Shown here piece after piece: positions 17,460 through 26,022 of a DNA stretch of 64,000 nt. The DNA comes from Io17-Chloro-G2 sp965226915. GTDB taxonomy: Bacteria > Chloroflexota > Dehalococcoidia > Lucifugimonadales > UBA3495. The translations under genes and the position numbers were made by a program. The notes beneath the pieces were generated by a model, which saw only the letters and a program-made list of their open reading frames with translations, made no database searches and had not been told where the DNA came from. The stretch lies in assembly GCA_965226915.1 (NCBI GenBank), contig CBDDEJ010000009.1, positions 702,742 to 766,741 of the forward strand, in the 5' to 3' direction. Numbering within the stretch: the first letter of the stretch is position 1; each line of letters opens with the position of its first letter.

Positions 17460-18180
17460 ATGAAATCGATTTTAATCAGCGACGATTCCCGAGTAACTGA
17501 GATGGCCGAGTTGAGCCTTCGTCTCCGCTGGCCCCATAACAAGCCAACGGTGGCCACCACGGCAACCAACGGGCTGGAGTCGGCAGAGAACGATTCTCCC
17601 GACGTAGTGCTTATTCATCCAAGTTACACCGACATGACCCTGTCGGAGACCATGCGGAAAATCCGGGAGTTTTCCGACATCCCAGTGCTGGTCCTGAGTG
17701 ACCAGGGCGATGAAATGGAGGCCGTATCGGCGTTGGAGCTAGGGGCGGATGATTACGTCCGCCTGCCCTGTGAGTTGCCCGAGGTCATGGCCCGGGTTTG
17801 GGCCCTTTTGAGGAGGGCCAGTAGTTCCCAGCGACCGGAAGAGGATAGGCCGATTCATAGCGGCAACCTGCTGCTGAACCCAGCTATGTCAGGTATTCTT
17901 GGGCGACCGCCAGGTGGCTTTGACATCCACCGAGTTCCAACTGCTCCATCTGTTGATGAAAAACCGGGGCTCTGTGGTGAGTCACCACACTATAGAAATC
18001 AGCATTTGGGGCGGCAAGACGGATAGTTCTTATTTGGCGAAGAAGTACGTCCAGCGGCTGCGAAGCAAGTTGAGCGACGGGAACCAGGATCACCGTTGGA
18101 TTATGAATGTACACGGAGAGGGATACCGGTTTGTCGGCCTTATTGAGAAACTTGGGGAAATAATTATTTCGGCTAACTGA
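17460..18180 (+). pseudogene. OmpR/PhoB-type response regulator, frameshifted
   Basis: The first frame (17460-18026) holds a receiver domain: MKSILISDDSRVTE with an acidic pair, then DVVLIHPSY where a phospho-acceptor aspartate would sit, VLVLSD and ELGADDYVRLP. The winged-helix output domain continues in the next frame: VALTSTEFQLLHLLMKNRGS, SHHTIEISIWGG and HRWIMNVHGEGYRFVG, ending at 18180. The frames switch at about 17885-17900, consistent with one lost base. The phospho-acceptor position reads His-Pro instead of Asp, so it may have been an atypical, phosphorylation-independent regulator even when whole. No kinase gene adjoins it. Confidence 0.75.
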
Positions 18181-18283
18181 AGCTGATTTGCAGGTTTGTG
18201 ATCGGGTCGCTCCCGGTTATGCGGGCTACCAGCGCGGCTTGAACTGAACGATCAATTGAGCACTTTCCAGGTTTGAATGTACG

Positions 18284-18315
18284 GTCCCCGGCTAATACCG
18301 GGGGCTATTTTTTGT
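18284..18315 (+). terminator. rho-independent terminator after response regulator
   Basis: GTCCCCGG CTAATA CCGGGGGC hairpin followed by TATTTTTTG, a clear U-run on the plus strand. Confidence 0.85.
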
Positions 18316-18348
18316 AGGCCGTTGGTGCTGGGGTCCCTGGGCTTAAAG

Positions 18349-18867
18349 TTACCAGGCTGGCGGTATTGTCAGGTCGGCCACTGCATGCCCGGCTCCGAAT
18401 TCAAGCTCCGCGTGCAATTGGAGACCGTTGCCCTGAAACACGTTGTTTTGAGCCACGAAGTTGAACAAGACCGTGCCGTTTCCGGCTTGTCCCGTGTCCA
18501 GAACCGATAAATGCACCACTGAGTCAACTCGTGAAAAACTGATGTTTTGGGTCAACGTTCCCGGCGCCGGCTCAAGCATTATCAACGGCTGTATCGCGTC
18601 GGATCGGAACTCGAAATCCACCGCGTCCAACCGGTAGCCTGGCCCGGTGTAGGGGACCTCGATAAAAAATCGAATCAGATCACCCTTGGGCATTTGGCTG
18701 CGGACATAAACGCTGCCTGTGCGGGCCTCGTCTTGGAAGAAATCGACCGCTACGTCGGCCACATCTGGTGTCCCAGATGAATGCGGCGCACCGGTTGTAA
18801 TGGAAGATTGGCCACACCCGGTCAAGAGGAGAACCAACGTGGCCATCGTGAGCGCGCTTGCGGCCAC
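18349..18867 (-). CDS. lipoprotein with cohesin-like beta domain
   Basis: A 172-residue predicted lipoprotein. The signal ends in lipobox LLTGC (Cys about 18). The mature part (about 40-170) is a beta-sandwich-like sequence: SVYVRSQMPKGDLIRFFIEV, YRLDAVDFEFRSD, VVHLSVLDTGQAGNGTVLFN. This resembles cohesin-type or carbohydrate-binding modules that start with a strand of hydrophobic residues and contain DxxxGxxxx[VL] turns. No partner genes are seen. It stands alone on the minus strand between two plus-strand units. Confidence 0.65.
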   Translation of the reverse strand: MAASALTMATLVLLLTGCGQSSITTGAPHSSGTPDVADVAVDFFQDEARTGSVYVRSQMPKGDLIRFFIEVPYTGPGYRLDAVDFEFRSDAIQPLIMLEPAPGTLTQNISFSRVDSVVHLSVLDTGQAGNGTVLFNFVAQNNVFQGNGLQLHAELEFGAGHAVADLTIPPAW

Positions 18868-19164
18868 GGCTGCGATTCGCCTTTTCCCCTAAGTCGACCC
18901 CCGGCTGCTATAGAAATTCTCGGTATAAATCTCAAGACGGAGCCGGGACGCCGTTAGTTCCCATGAATCACGTGCCGCCATCCGCGCCTCCCACATCACT
19001 AGGCTAAACGGATGCAAGTTCGGCAGGTGGAATGATCCTTTGTGGTCTGACGCGGAAATAGCCTTCCCAGGTATCGAAACCGGTTTACACCCGGACTCTG
19101 ACCCAGTGGACTTCCCGCTGTAATCCACTGAGGCGTCTGAATTGACGAACGAAAGGAACGTAAA

Positions 19165-19686
19165 ATGCTGCAAAGGATGATTGGGGCTGCCCGCTTGGAC
19201 GCCCACACCTTCGAGGAAGTCGAAGATGACCATGGCGCCACCAGCCAGGCAATGTTGGTGGTTATCATTGTCTCGATTGCGACCGCCATCGGAGGACTGG
19301 CGGCAGCGGATTTCCCAATTGTAGGGCTGATATTTGGAATAATCCGCGGTTTAGTTGGACGGGCGCTGTGGGCTCTGGTTACTTACTGGGTGGGCACTAC
19401 CATCCTCAATACTCCGGGCACCGATGCAAACTGGGGTCAACTTGCTCGGACAACTGGGTTCGCCCAGACTCCAGGGGTATTACAAGTGTTTTTGTTCATC
19501 CCGGGTATCTGTGTACCGATAGCCGTAATCGCATCCATCTGGCAGTTTGTGGCGATGGTGATAGCGGTGAGGCACGCACTGGATTATGAGTCGACTTGGA
19601 GAGCGGTCGGAGTAGTAGTGATCGGGTTTGTCATCGCGATTATCCCATTAATGATTGTTGGTGCATTCCTCTCAGGGCTAGGATGA
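19165..19686 (+). CDS. Yip1-family membrane protein
   Basis: A 173-residue polytopic protein with about five helices. The N-terminal cytoplasmic stretch MLQRMIGAARLDAHTFEEVE with an acidic helix is typical of bacterial Yip1 proteins, as is the WVGTTILNTPGTDANWGQL loop and the LARTTGFAQTPGVLQVF element. Bacterial Yip1 proteins have unknown roles. It abuts the broken FtsZ/tubulin-like gene, so a membrane-cytoskeleton pairing is possible but unproven. Confidence 0.8.
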   Translation: MLQRMIGAARLDAHTFEEVEDDHGATSQAMLVVIIVSIATAIGGLAAADFPIVGLIFGIIRGLVGRALWALVTYWVGTTILNTPGTDANWGQLARTTGFAQTPGVLQVFLFIPGICVPIAVIASIWQFVAMVIAVRHALDYESTWRAVGVVVIGFVIAIIPLMIVGAFLSGLG

Positions 19687-19764
19687 TTTTTGACATGTAT
19701 CCACCGATGGCGGCGAACTCATCGACACAGAAAGGGCCACACACGGTCCCTGCCACAGAGTTAA

Positions 19765-20986
19765 CCCAGCAGCAAAATTTACGATGCGGTGGCAATAAAC
19801 ACAGAAGAGGCAGACCTGGCAGATCTCGGTAACATCCGCGAAAAAACGCTTATCGGAATGTATAGGCACAGGGTCCACCTTAGTGGTGTAGGCGCTGACA
19901 TTGAAGTTGGCGCCATGATAGCGGAAAAATCTCTTTCACAAATGATGGATCGAATCGATTTACGCAGTAACAAATTTGATCCCGAGGCTTTTTGGGTGAT
20001 AGCTGGGATGGCTGGGGGCAGTGGGGCTGGTGGGTCTCATATTCTAGCAGCGGAACTTAGAGAGGTTTATCACAAGCCAGTATACGTGCTGGGAGTTCTT
20101 CCTTCCGCGACTGCCATGCCCTCAGACAAGGAGGCCCTATGTTTGTCCAATGCTCTAAGGTGTTTCGAGCTATGGAAGGAAAACTTCGACAATATCCTGC
20201 TGGTCGATAATCAGCAATATGAGCAGGGGATGGACAACCGGGAATCCCTAGAGGTCTGGCCGGAAAGCCATTGGCCGGGTTTCGCGCTACGCCAGACAGA
20301 CGTATTATAGTCTTATGTGGCATGATAGTGTCTGTAATACGGTTCAAGAACCCACTGTTACATCGCCAATCGTCGCTAAGAAAACGACGACTTGGGGAGA
20401 ATCTGGGTTTCCGTCCGAGTTTCTAGAAGGGATGTATCAGCGAATCAATGAAAATCTGGCGAAAAGGCTGACTCTGCTGTTAAGCGCCGGGGAAGTCAGG
20501 CCAGCTCCCCAAGAGGCATTCAGTTCATCTGAGGTTATAGCTACTCTGGGCGCCGGCGGCGCGGTGTCAACAATCGGGTACCATGCTGAAAGGATCAAGT
20601 CGAACTTGCAATTCTGGAAAGGCGGAATAGAGCCTGATACCAATGAATTAGCAACCATAATTGCAAAAAGCCTGGAGAAAAGCTCATTAACCTTTCCCTG
20701 TGATGTAAGCGGGGCCAGGGCTGCCGCGCTGGTAACTGTTGGGAAGCCGGAGCACCTCTACACCCAGGCGATCATAAAAGGTAGAGCCGAATTAGAGCAA
20801 ATGACGAAAGTTAGCGAAGTGAGATATGGCGACTATCCCGATAGGGGAAGTAAGGGCTTCGCGGCGGTGAACATCATATCGGGGATAGACGATTTCGCAA
20901 GGTTAGACCAAATGCGCCAGAGAGTCGAAGATTTAAGAAATGTAAATGGCCGAGTGAGGGAGCCCGTCGGCGCGTCTTCGACCTGA
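19765..20986 (+). pseudogene. FtsZ/tubulin-like GTPase, N-terminus missing and split by MITE copy 2
   Basis: The open frame from 19765 lacks an ATG and begins KIYDAVAINTEEADLADL, matching the FtsZ/CetZ segment after the first glycine loop. The T4 tubulin signature is VIAGMAGGSGAGGSHILA. The frame enters MITE copy 2 at 20248; after it the protein continues EGMYQRINENLAKRLTLLLS, and ends with an FtsZ C-domain-like part (VSGARAAALVTVGKPEHLYT, GFAAVNIISGID). Removing 20252-20426 joins DNRESL to EGMYQR in frame. The N-terminal guanine-binding loop is not found in any frame between the Yip1 stop and 19765, and a TAA stands at 19762, so the gene was also truncated at the 5' end. Confidence 0.75.
20252..20422 (-). 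mobile_element. MITE copy 2 (171 bp, CTAG target duplication)
   Basis: Inverted relative to copy 1. Flanking CTAG at 20248-20251 and 20423-20426. Sits inside the tubulin-like gene; removal restores the reading frame exactly. Confidence 0.9.
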
Positions 20987-21143
20987 GTGGCCGTTCTAGC
21001 AGGCTACTGAAAAGAAATCGATCTCTTCTGCTTGTTCGTAAAAGGGCATTTAGAAGAAATCGGAGAAAAGCCTACTTCTAACCAAGACTACGGCTAACCA
21101 AGGCTACGACGAAGCCACGCCTTGACCCTCAGGATGCCTTTGC

Positions 21144-21407
21144 CTATGGGGCCACTACCTCTGCTTCCACAACCCCGTCGAAAGTAGTGTCATGACCGCT
21201 ACGGTATCCAAACTGGACGAGGAAGGAGCCGTAGTATCGCCTCTGTCCAGACTCCAAGGGCTCCATAAACCTCACATGGCGTCGGGGTGTTGGAGTGAGG
21301 GCCTCATTGTACATGCGCTCCATAGTCGCGGGCACATTGCGCCCCCGGCCCGTGAGCTCCTGACCATCCGGGAGACGTAATGTAATCTCTAGTATCTGTC
21401 TGCTCAT
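21144..21407 (-). CDS. small hypothetical protein
   Basis: About 87 residues from ATG 21407 (AGGGAG nine bases upstream; a longer frame opens at 21449). It begins MSRQILEITLRLPDGQELTG, a ubiquitin-like or beta-hairpin start, and carries RRYYGSFLVQFGYRSG. No membrane segment. Not recognised. It lies in the accessory region between the tubulin-like remnant and a short basic peptide gene. Confidence 0.45.
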   Translation of the reverse strand: MSRQILEITLRLPDGQELTGRGRNVPATMERMYNEALTPTPRRHVRFMEPLESGQRRYYGSFLVQFGYRSGHDTTFDGVVEAEVVAP

Positions 21408-21449
21408 ACCATTTAACTCCCTATCTTGGCTCGTCCGGTGGTGCTGCAA

Positions 21450-21790
21450 CGGACAGGTGGCGGCGCCTAACCCAGTCTCCTCCTCTACAAGCTATACATA
21501 TAGCTTATTAGTGAACCGTTTTTCCGGCTGGCGCCAACCCCGGCGTGTGTCGGCAACGGCTGGACGGTGCCCGAGCCGGTCCTCTCCTGCCATTCTCGGT
21601 GGGTGAGGATGGCGCCCCTATCGTTGGGTTAGGCCAGGTTGCAGCGGCAGGAGAATCGGGAAGAGAGGCGCCGTGACCTAAAGGAGGGGTGCATGATGGC
21701 AGTGGCCTTGCCACCTACCGCCCAACACCGCCCTGTCATGCCCAGTATGTTGTCAAAGCGTCGGCAGTTTGAATGGCTGGGAGTTCGGCC
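21450..21790. other. intergenic region, no supported gene
   Basis: GC-rich and without any open frame I can support on either strand. Confidence 0.5.
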
Positions 21791-21964
21791 CTAGACGTAT
21801 CCTGTCGTCTTGTACTTCTCGAGTCGACTCAACAAGAATTTCACGTGTTTGTCGTCAGGAGTTTCTTTCAACTTGAATAGCACCCTGATTCGTTCACGGA
21901 GTTCCTCTGCGGTTTCTTGTCGTTCTAAGTGGTCTTCCCTGATTTTTTGGGCTCTCTTAGCCAA
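21791..21964 (-). CDS. short basic helical peptide (57 aa)
   Basis: A TTG start at 21964 follows GAGGAG by 6 nt. The product is strongly charged and helical: AKRAQKIREDHLERQETAEE, then LRERIRVLFKLKETPDDKHV and KFLLSRLEKYKTTGYV. The composition (K/R/E with spaced leucines) is protein-like, and the opposite strand is not. It could be a nucleic-acid-associated peptide or a fragment. Not recognised. Confidence 0.45.
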   Translation of the reverse strand: MAKRAQKIREDHLERQETAEELRERIRVLFKLKETPDDKHVKFLLSRLEKYKTTGYV

Positions 21965-22311
21965 TCGACGCTCCTCGCATCATTCACGGGATTTATCGGG
22001 CGGGTAGGCTGTTTAAATTGTACCACCGTGCATTTGCTAAGCATGAGATTAGGCTTCGGGGTCATTTAGGTGAAAACCCCGGCTAGAACCTGGGCATTAG
22101 CTACTTTCGACCTGGGCAAAAAAAGAGCCCCAACAACCTTTTGTTGAGACTTGCGATATTATATCACGAATGCTGGCCAACGCACAACCATTTGCGCCTA
22201 ATCTGATGATTTCACCCGTCAGCGCAGTTCTTGCCCAAAGTCCTACCACGCGTGTACACACGGGCAGGGGCCGGACTGGTTTCCCTGGCCCTGGCACATT
22301 GCACCAGGCCG
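21965..22311. other. intergenic region, no supported gene
   Basis: Mixed sequence with an A-run (22118-22124) but no supported gene on either strand. A short inverted repeat, CCCAACAA..TTGTTGAG, is seen at about 22130-22148. Confidence 0.5.
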
Positions 22312-22830
22312 TCAGTTCACGTGTTCGCTCCCGCGTGCCACGTTGCCCGGCTTCAGGTCCCGGTGGACAATGCCCCGGCTGTGGGCGAACTCCAGGCCCC
22401 GGCAGGTCTCAACGGCAATGCTGATTGCCTGCTCCAGGGGAAGCCGGTGGCCGTCGGCCTCCTCAATGACGCCTTCCACGTCGCCGCCGCCCATGAGGTC
22501 CGTGACCATGTAGGGCTGGTCTTGTTCTTCTCCAAGGTCGAAGACGGTGACGATATGCGGGTGGGAACCCAGCCGTCCCATGGCCTGGGCTTCCCGCTGG
22601 ATGCGAGTCCGGGAGGTTTCATCAAGACCCTCGGTCTTAATCAGGGCGAAGGCTACTTCCCGGTCCAGGAGGGTGTCCTGGGCCAGGTAGACTTTTTTCT
22701 TGCCGCCCTCTCCCAGGAAACGTTTGACCTAATAGCGGTTGTTGGCGAAGGAGGTGGGTTGGTCCGGGACCGGAGCCGATACCCGTTGGCCTGGGTTCAG
22801 GCAAACAGTGGAATACGTCTTGCATAATTC
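22312..22830 (-). pseudogene. Ser/Thr protein kinase remnant
   Basis: Minus-strand frame with a Hanks-type kinase N-lobe: VKRFLGEGGKKKVYLAQDTL (glycine loop), then EVAFALIK with the catalytic lysine, IQREAQAMGRLGSHPHIVTV, and the catalytic loop IVHRDLKPGNV. A TAG (22731-22729) stands just before VKRFLG where homologues have an encoded residue (PTSFANNRY-stop-VKRFLG), and the protein stops right after the catalytic loop, lacking the DFG motif and C-lobe. It is therefore a truncated pseudogene. A cysteine-bearing stretch just upstream may be a decayed zinc ribbon. Confidence 0.75.
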
Positions 22831-22927
22831 ATGTAGCCTCCAGTATTGCCGCATCGGCAAGGCACAGGGGCACACCATAGCCCTGTCTCGCAGAGCAACG
22901 TGAGGCCCCTTGGCTGAGGAACACAAT

Positions 22928-23374
22928 ATGCAATTGACAAAGGCGGCGGAGAAGGCCCAACAACAGGTTGAGGTAGCTTGGGAGGCTTACCAGGGTGCTC
23001 TACGGGGCCGCGCTCAAGCCCGCACGGATGCCAGCAACGATACGGCAAATCGCCGGATAACCACGTTAGAGGGTGAGCTGAGAAATTCGGCGGACAAGGA
23101 AACCATCAACGCGTTCAAGGACGATATGGACGAACTCCTAGATGGGCTCCGTCATGGTGAGTACACCCGTGGGGGGGAACTCACGGGGAAGTGGATGGGA
23201 AGCACTCCTTTGAGGGGTGCAGGTAATCACGCACAGGTGTCGGCTTGTATTCAACAGGTTATGGCGATACGGCGTGAGGTTACCGACCAGGTGCCCTTGG
23301 AGCCCCTGACACAGGCGGAACTCAAAGATCGGCTTGATGGGCTGCGGCAGAGTATCACACTCCCAGGACGGTAA
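22928..23374 (+). CDS. helical hypothetical protein
   Basis: About 148 residues from ATG 22928 (a start at 22910 is also open). It is mainly helical, with a coiled-coil-like first half (LTKAAEKAQQQVEVAWEAYQ and RRITTLEGELRNSAD) and no membrane segment. It is the first of three closely spaced small plus-strand genes in a stretch that looks like a mobile or phage-derived remnant. Function unknown. Confidence 0.5.
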   Translation: MQLTKAAEKAQQQVEVAWEAYQGALRGRAQARTDASNDTANRRITTLEGELRNSADKETINAFKDDMDELLDGLRHGEYTRGGELTGKWMGSTPLRGAGNHAQVSACIQQVMAIRREVTDQVPLEPLTQAELKDRLDGLRQSITLPGR

Positions 23375-23401
23375 ACATATTAGGCGGTAAGAGGTGGTGG
23401 C

Positions 23402-23617
23402 ATGGCTCGATTCAAACAATCACAGAAACTACAAGGCCGGGTCTCGGTTAACGGCCAGGACAGGGGCCGTGGGCTGCCCGGTGGCCATAACGGTGGTGGT
23501 ACCGGCAACGGCGGTGAGGGCTACGGCCCACACCCGCTAGTAGCCCATCGATATCGGGATATTGCGGGTTGGGTAAACATCACGCCAAAGGAGCACGACA
23601 GTGGCGCAACAAGATGA
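23402..23617 (+). CDS. glycine-rich small hypothetical protein
   Basis: A 71-residue protein, basic at the start (MARFKQSQKLQGRVSVNGQD) with a Gly/Asn-rich middle. A GAGGTGG ribosome site lies just ahead of the ATG. It overlaps the next gene by 17 bp, suggesting an operon. No known motif; reality uncertain. Confidence 0.4.
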   Translation: MARFKQSQKLQGRVSVNGQDRGRGLPGGHNGGGTGNGGEGYGPHPLVAHRYRDIAGWVNITPKEHDSGATR

Positions 23618-23891
23618 CTCTCCTGAAATCGTAGACACTGATGACTGGGAGGTATTCCATCAATCGTTCCTGGTTTGCCTCCAATGCGAAAGCAGGCAGG
23701 ATCTAACGCTTTTTTACAACAAATGGAGGGAACAGGATGTGGCTGTCGATGTGTTGATGCGGATGACAATGACCCCTGGGTTCAAGGGTCAGGACTTAAA
23801 CCCTGAACTACTTGAAAGGATCAGGGCTCTCCGCGCCGAGATGGGCTTGGAAAACCTGGACCGGAGAGTGTTCAACGGTGATCGGTTTTGA
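23601..23891 (+). CDS. acidic small hypothetical protein
   Basis: A 96-residue protein from a GTG start at 23601 with AAAGGAG upstream. Acidic first half (DDSPEIVDTDDWEVFHQSFL) and a helical second half (NPELLERIRALRAEMGLENL). No signal or membrane segment. Lies 22 bp before the paralogue of the 9150-9473 protein. Not recognised. Confidence 0.5.
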   Translation: MAQQDDSPEIVDTDDWEVFHQSFLVCLQCESRQDLTLFYNKWREQDVAVDVLMRMTMTPGFKGQDLNPELLERIRALRAEMGLENLDRRVFNGDRF

Positions 23892-23913
23892 CCAAATGGA
23901 GGCAGAGGTGGTG

Positions 23914-24152
23914 ATGATGAGGATTGACCAACGGCTGTTTGAACCTGGTTGGGGCGGTGAGTTAGCCCCAGATGAACTTGACATCTTGCAAGTGGAACTG
24001 GCCGAAGATAAGCGGCTGGCGTACGGTGGGGATTTCGGCCGGCCAAGAAACGCAGACCCGAGTGGGCAATCTGCCAGGTTGCGACATTCGGCGACCCGGA
24101 GAACCGGGCGACGAACGCGGGTTTGGCCCGGCGCCCAATGCCATGAAATTCG
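23914..24152 (+). pseudogene. frameshifted paralogue of the 9150-9473 small protein
   Basis: From ATG 23914 the sequence MRIDQRLFEPGWGGELAPDE and LAEDKRLAYG match MFDDRLLGPGWAGEISDDE and LKDKRLAYLWG of the minus-strand gene at 9150-9473. Just after LAYG a one-base loss near 24028 moves the match to another frame, WGFRPAKKRRPEWAICQVAT then FGDPENRATNAGLARRPM, against WGFAPARKTRPTDAIRRVAM and GDPEHRNANVPVARPPS. The shifted frame stops at TGA 24150-24152. The paralogy is visible only if the frameshift is allowed. Confidence 0.7.
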
Positions 24153-24290
24153 CGACGCAAAGGCGCGAACTACGCACAAACTTAGGAGGACCGGACAGTC
24201 TTGGTAACTAACCACTTGAATCCCGCGGATATCTGTTAACCTTCCGCATGTAGCTGTGATGATCCACAAAACTGTGTCGGAAGTGGCGCT

Positions 24291-24818
24291 TTGTCTGTTG
24301 TAGCGGCTTTGGAGTGCGAAGGATATTTCCTTATAGCTTCGGACAGCGAGGTCAATGATAAAGGCTTTAAAACGCAAGCCGTTAAACTCTATGAGATCCC
24401 AGGCACCGCTTTGTGTTATGGCACTACGGGGCTGACGGCAATCGCAGCGGACTTTCAGCGGTGGATAAATCAATATTTTGAGAACACCCATACATGGGAA
24501 GACTTCAAAAGTGATGCGGAAACCAAACTTGCCCATCTAAACGGTAATTGGCGGAGATTACAGCAGGAGTCCGAAAAAACGGTGGACACCAACGACATTA
24601 CAACCGCTATCATCGTCGGCTATATCGATGGAGACGGGAGGATGCTATCACTGAAAGACGACAGCCCCGGAGAGTTCATGGAGAGACGGTATGATGCGAT
24701 TGGCTCGGGCGAAGTTCATGCTCTAGTGGCACGTACAACGTTGACCCGAGGGGCAAGTGCATCCTTCAGAATCTCAAACAGTCTCCCCGCTCAAGACCTC
24801 AGCTGGCCATTCCACTAG
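24291..24818 (+). CDS. Ntn-hydrolase / proteasome-like protein, 3' end touched by MITE copy 3
   Basis: A 175-residue frame from TTG 24291. It begins SVVAALECEGYFLIASDSEV, the proteasome-beta/HslV-type first strands with an SDS motif, and keeps AVKLYEIPGTALCYGTTGLTA and AIIVGYIDGDGRMLSLKDDS, the typical later strands. The stop codon TAG is part of the CTAG target duplication of MITE copy 3, so the original C-terminus may have been altered near the insertion. The last 20 residues look out of register. Enzymatic role unknown. Confidence 0.6.
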   Translation: MSVVAALECEGYFLIASDSEVNDKGFKTQAVKLYEIPGTALCYGTTGLTAIAADFQRWINQYFENTHTWEDFKSDAETKLAHLNGNWRRLQQESEKTVDTNDITTAIIVGYIDGDGRMLSLKDDSPGEFMERRYDAIGSGEVHALVARTTLTRGASASFRISNSLPAQDLSWPFH

Positions 24819-24989
24819 AAGTCTGGCCGGAAAGCCATTGGCCGGGTTTCGCGCTACGCCAGACAGACGTATTATAGTCTTATGTGGCATGATAGTATCT
24901 GTAATATGGTTCAAGAACCCACTGTTACATCGACAATCGTCGCTGAGAAAACGACGGCTTGGGGAGAATCGGGGTTTCCGTCCGAGTTT
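24819..24989 (-). mobile_element. MITE copy 3 (171 bp, CTAG target duplication)
   Basis: Flanking CTAG at 24815-24818 and 24990-24993; same orientation as copy 2. It has slightly more substitutions than the others (AAGTCTGG instead of AGGTCTGG at one end). Lies between the Ntn-hydrolase-like gene and the end of ABC operon B. Confidence 0.9.
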
Positions 24990-25083
24990 CTAGGAGCACG
25001 ATGGTAGCGGAGTTCTTATTGGTTATATCGCGGACGACCGCCGCTCGTGGGCTGGTGAGTGGAGGGGAACTGCTCCGTCCTGG

Positions 25084-26013
25084 TTAATGCCCCCCGCGCA
25101 GCCTGGGGTCCCAAACATCGCGAAGAGCGTCGCCGAACAGGTTGAAGGCCATCACGACGGCAGTGATGGCGAACCCGGGCCAGAGCGCCAACATGGGTTG
25201 GATGATCATGAATTCGCGCCCCTCGCGGGCCAGCATACCGCCCCAGGTGGGGGCCGGAGGGGGGACGCCCAGGCCGAGAAAGCTCAGGGATGCCTCTGCC
25301 AGGATCGCTGTTCCCAGGGAAACGGTGGCGACGATGATAATAGGCGCCATGACGTTGGGCAGGATGTGCCGCGCACCGATGCGCATTCTGCTTGCTCCCA
25401 CCGCATAAGCCGCAAGCACATATTCGTTCTCCTTCGTGGTCAGCACGGCGCTCCGCACAACGCGGGAGGTCCCTGGCATGGTCCCGATCCCGATGGCGAT
25501 GGAGACATTGATTAAGCTCGGGCCAAGCATGGAGACCAAGACCAAGATCAGGACCAGCCCCGGAAAGGCGATCCAAGCGTCGACTAGCCGCTGGACATAG
25601 AGGTCGAACTTCCCTCCTTGGAACCCGGAAACCAGGCCAATCAACGACCCACCGACGGTCCCTAGTGCCACGGCGGTGAACCCGACGACGATGGAAACCC
25701 TAGCGCCATGCACGAGCCGGCTGAAGACATCCCTGCCCAGGTGATCGGTCCCCATCCAGAACTCCCAGTTGGACGCCTCCAGGATTCGTCCCGCATGTTG
25801 GGCCATCGGGTCGTACCGGGCCACTTGCGGGGCAAACAAGGCCACAGTGACCAAGACCAGGATGACGAACCCTGAAACGCCTCCTAACGGTCGTCGCTTG
25901 ATGAAGGTCCGGCTGGTCCGGCCCGCCTGCGTCACGAGGCGGCTGGCGGGCCGGACCACCGCCAGGGCCGCTGTCCGCCGCGAAGGTTGTATTTGAATCT
26001 CGTTCATGTCCAC
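25084..26013 (-). CDS. oligopeptide ABC transporter permease, DppC type (operon B)
   Basis: A 309-residue permease with an N-terminal OppC_N segment, GTDHLGRDVFSRLVHGARV and the EAA-like loop EASLSFLGLGVPPP. It ends DVWDPRLRGGH, as many DppC proteins do. It starts 9 bp after the DppB stop, so the two are co-transcribed. It is a paralogue of the operon A permease, not a recent duplicate. MITE copy 3 lies about 90 bp downstream, where ATPase genes would often be found. Confidence 0.92.
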   Translation of the reverse strand: MDMNEIQIQPSRRTAALAVVRPASRLVTQAGRTSRTFIKRRPLGGVSGFVILVLVTVALFAPQVARYDPMAQHAGRILEASNWEFWMGTDHLGRDVFSRLVHGARVSIVVGFTAVALGTVGGSLIGLVSGFQGGKFDLYVQRLVDAWIAFPGLVLILVLVSMLGPSLINVSIAIGIGTMPGTSRVVRSAVLTTKENEYVLAAYAVGASRMRIGARHILPNVMAPIIIVATVSLGTAILAEASLSFLGLGVPPPAPTWGGMLAREGREFMIIQPMLALWPGFAITAVVMAFNLFGDALRDVWDPRLRGGH

Positions 26014-26022
26014 CCTTGGCGA

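Noticed and set aside
22231..22827. 198-codon plus-strand frame opposite the kinase remnant
   Set aside because: The minus strand shows kinase motifs; the plus frame has none.
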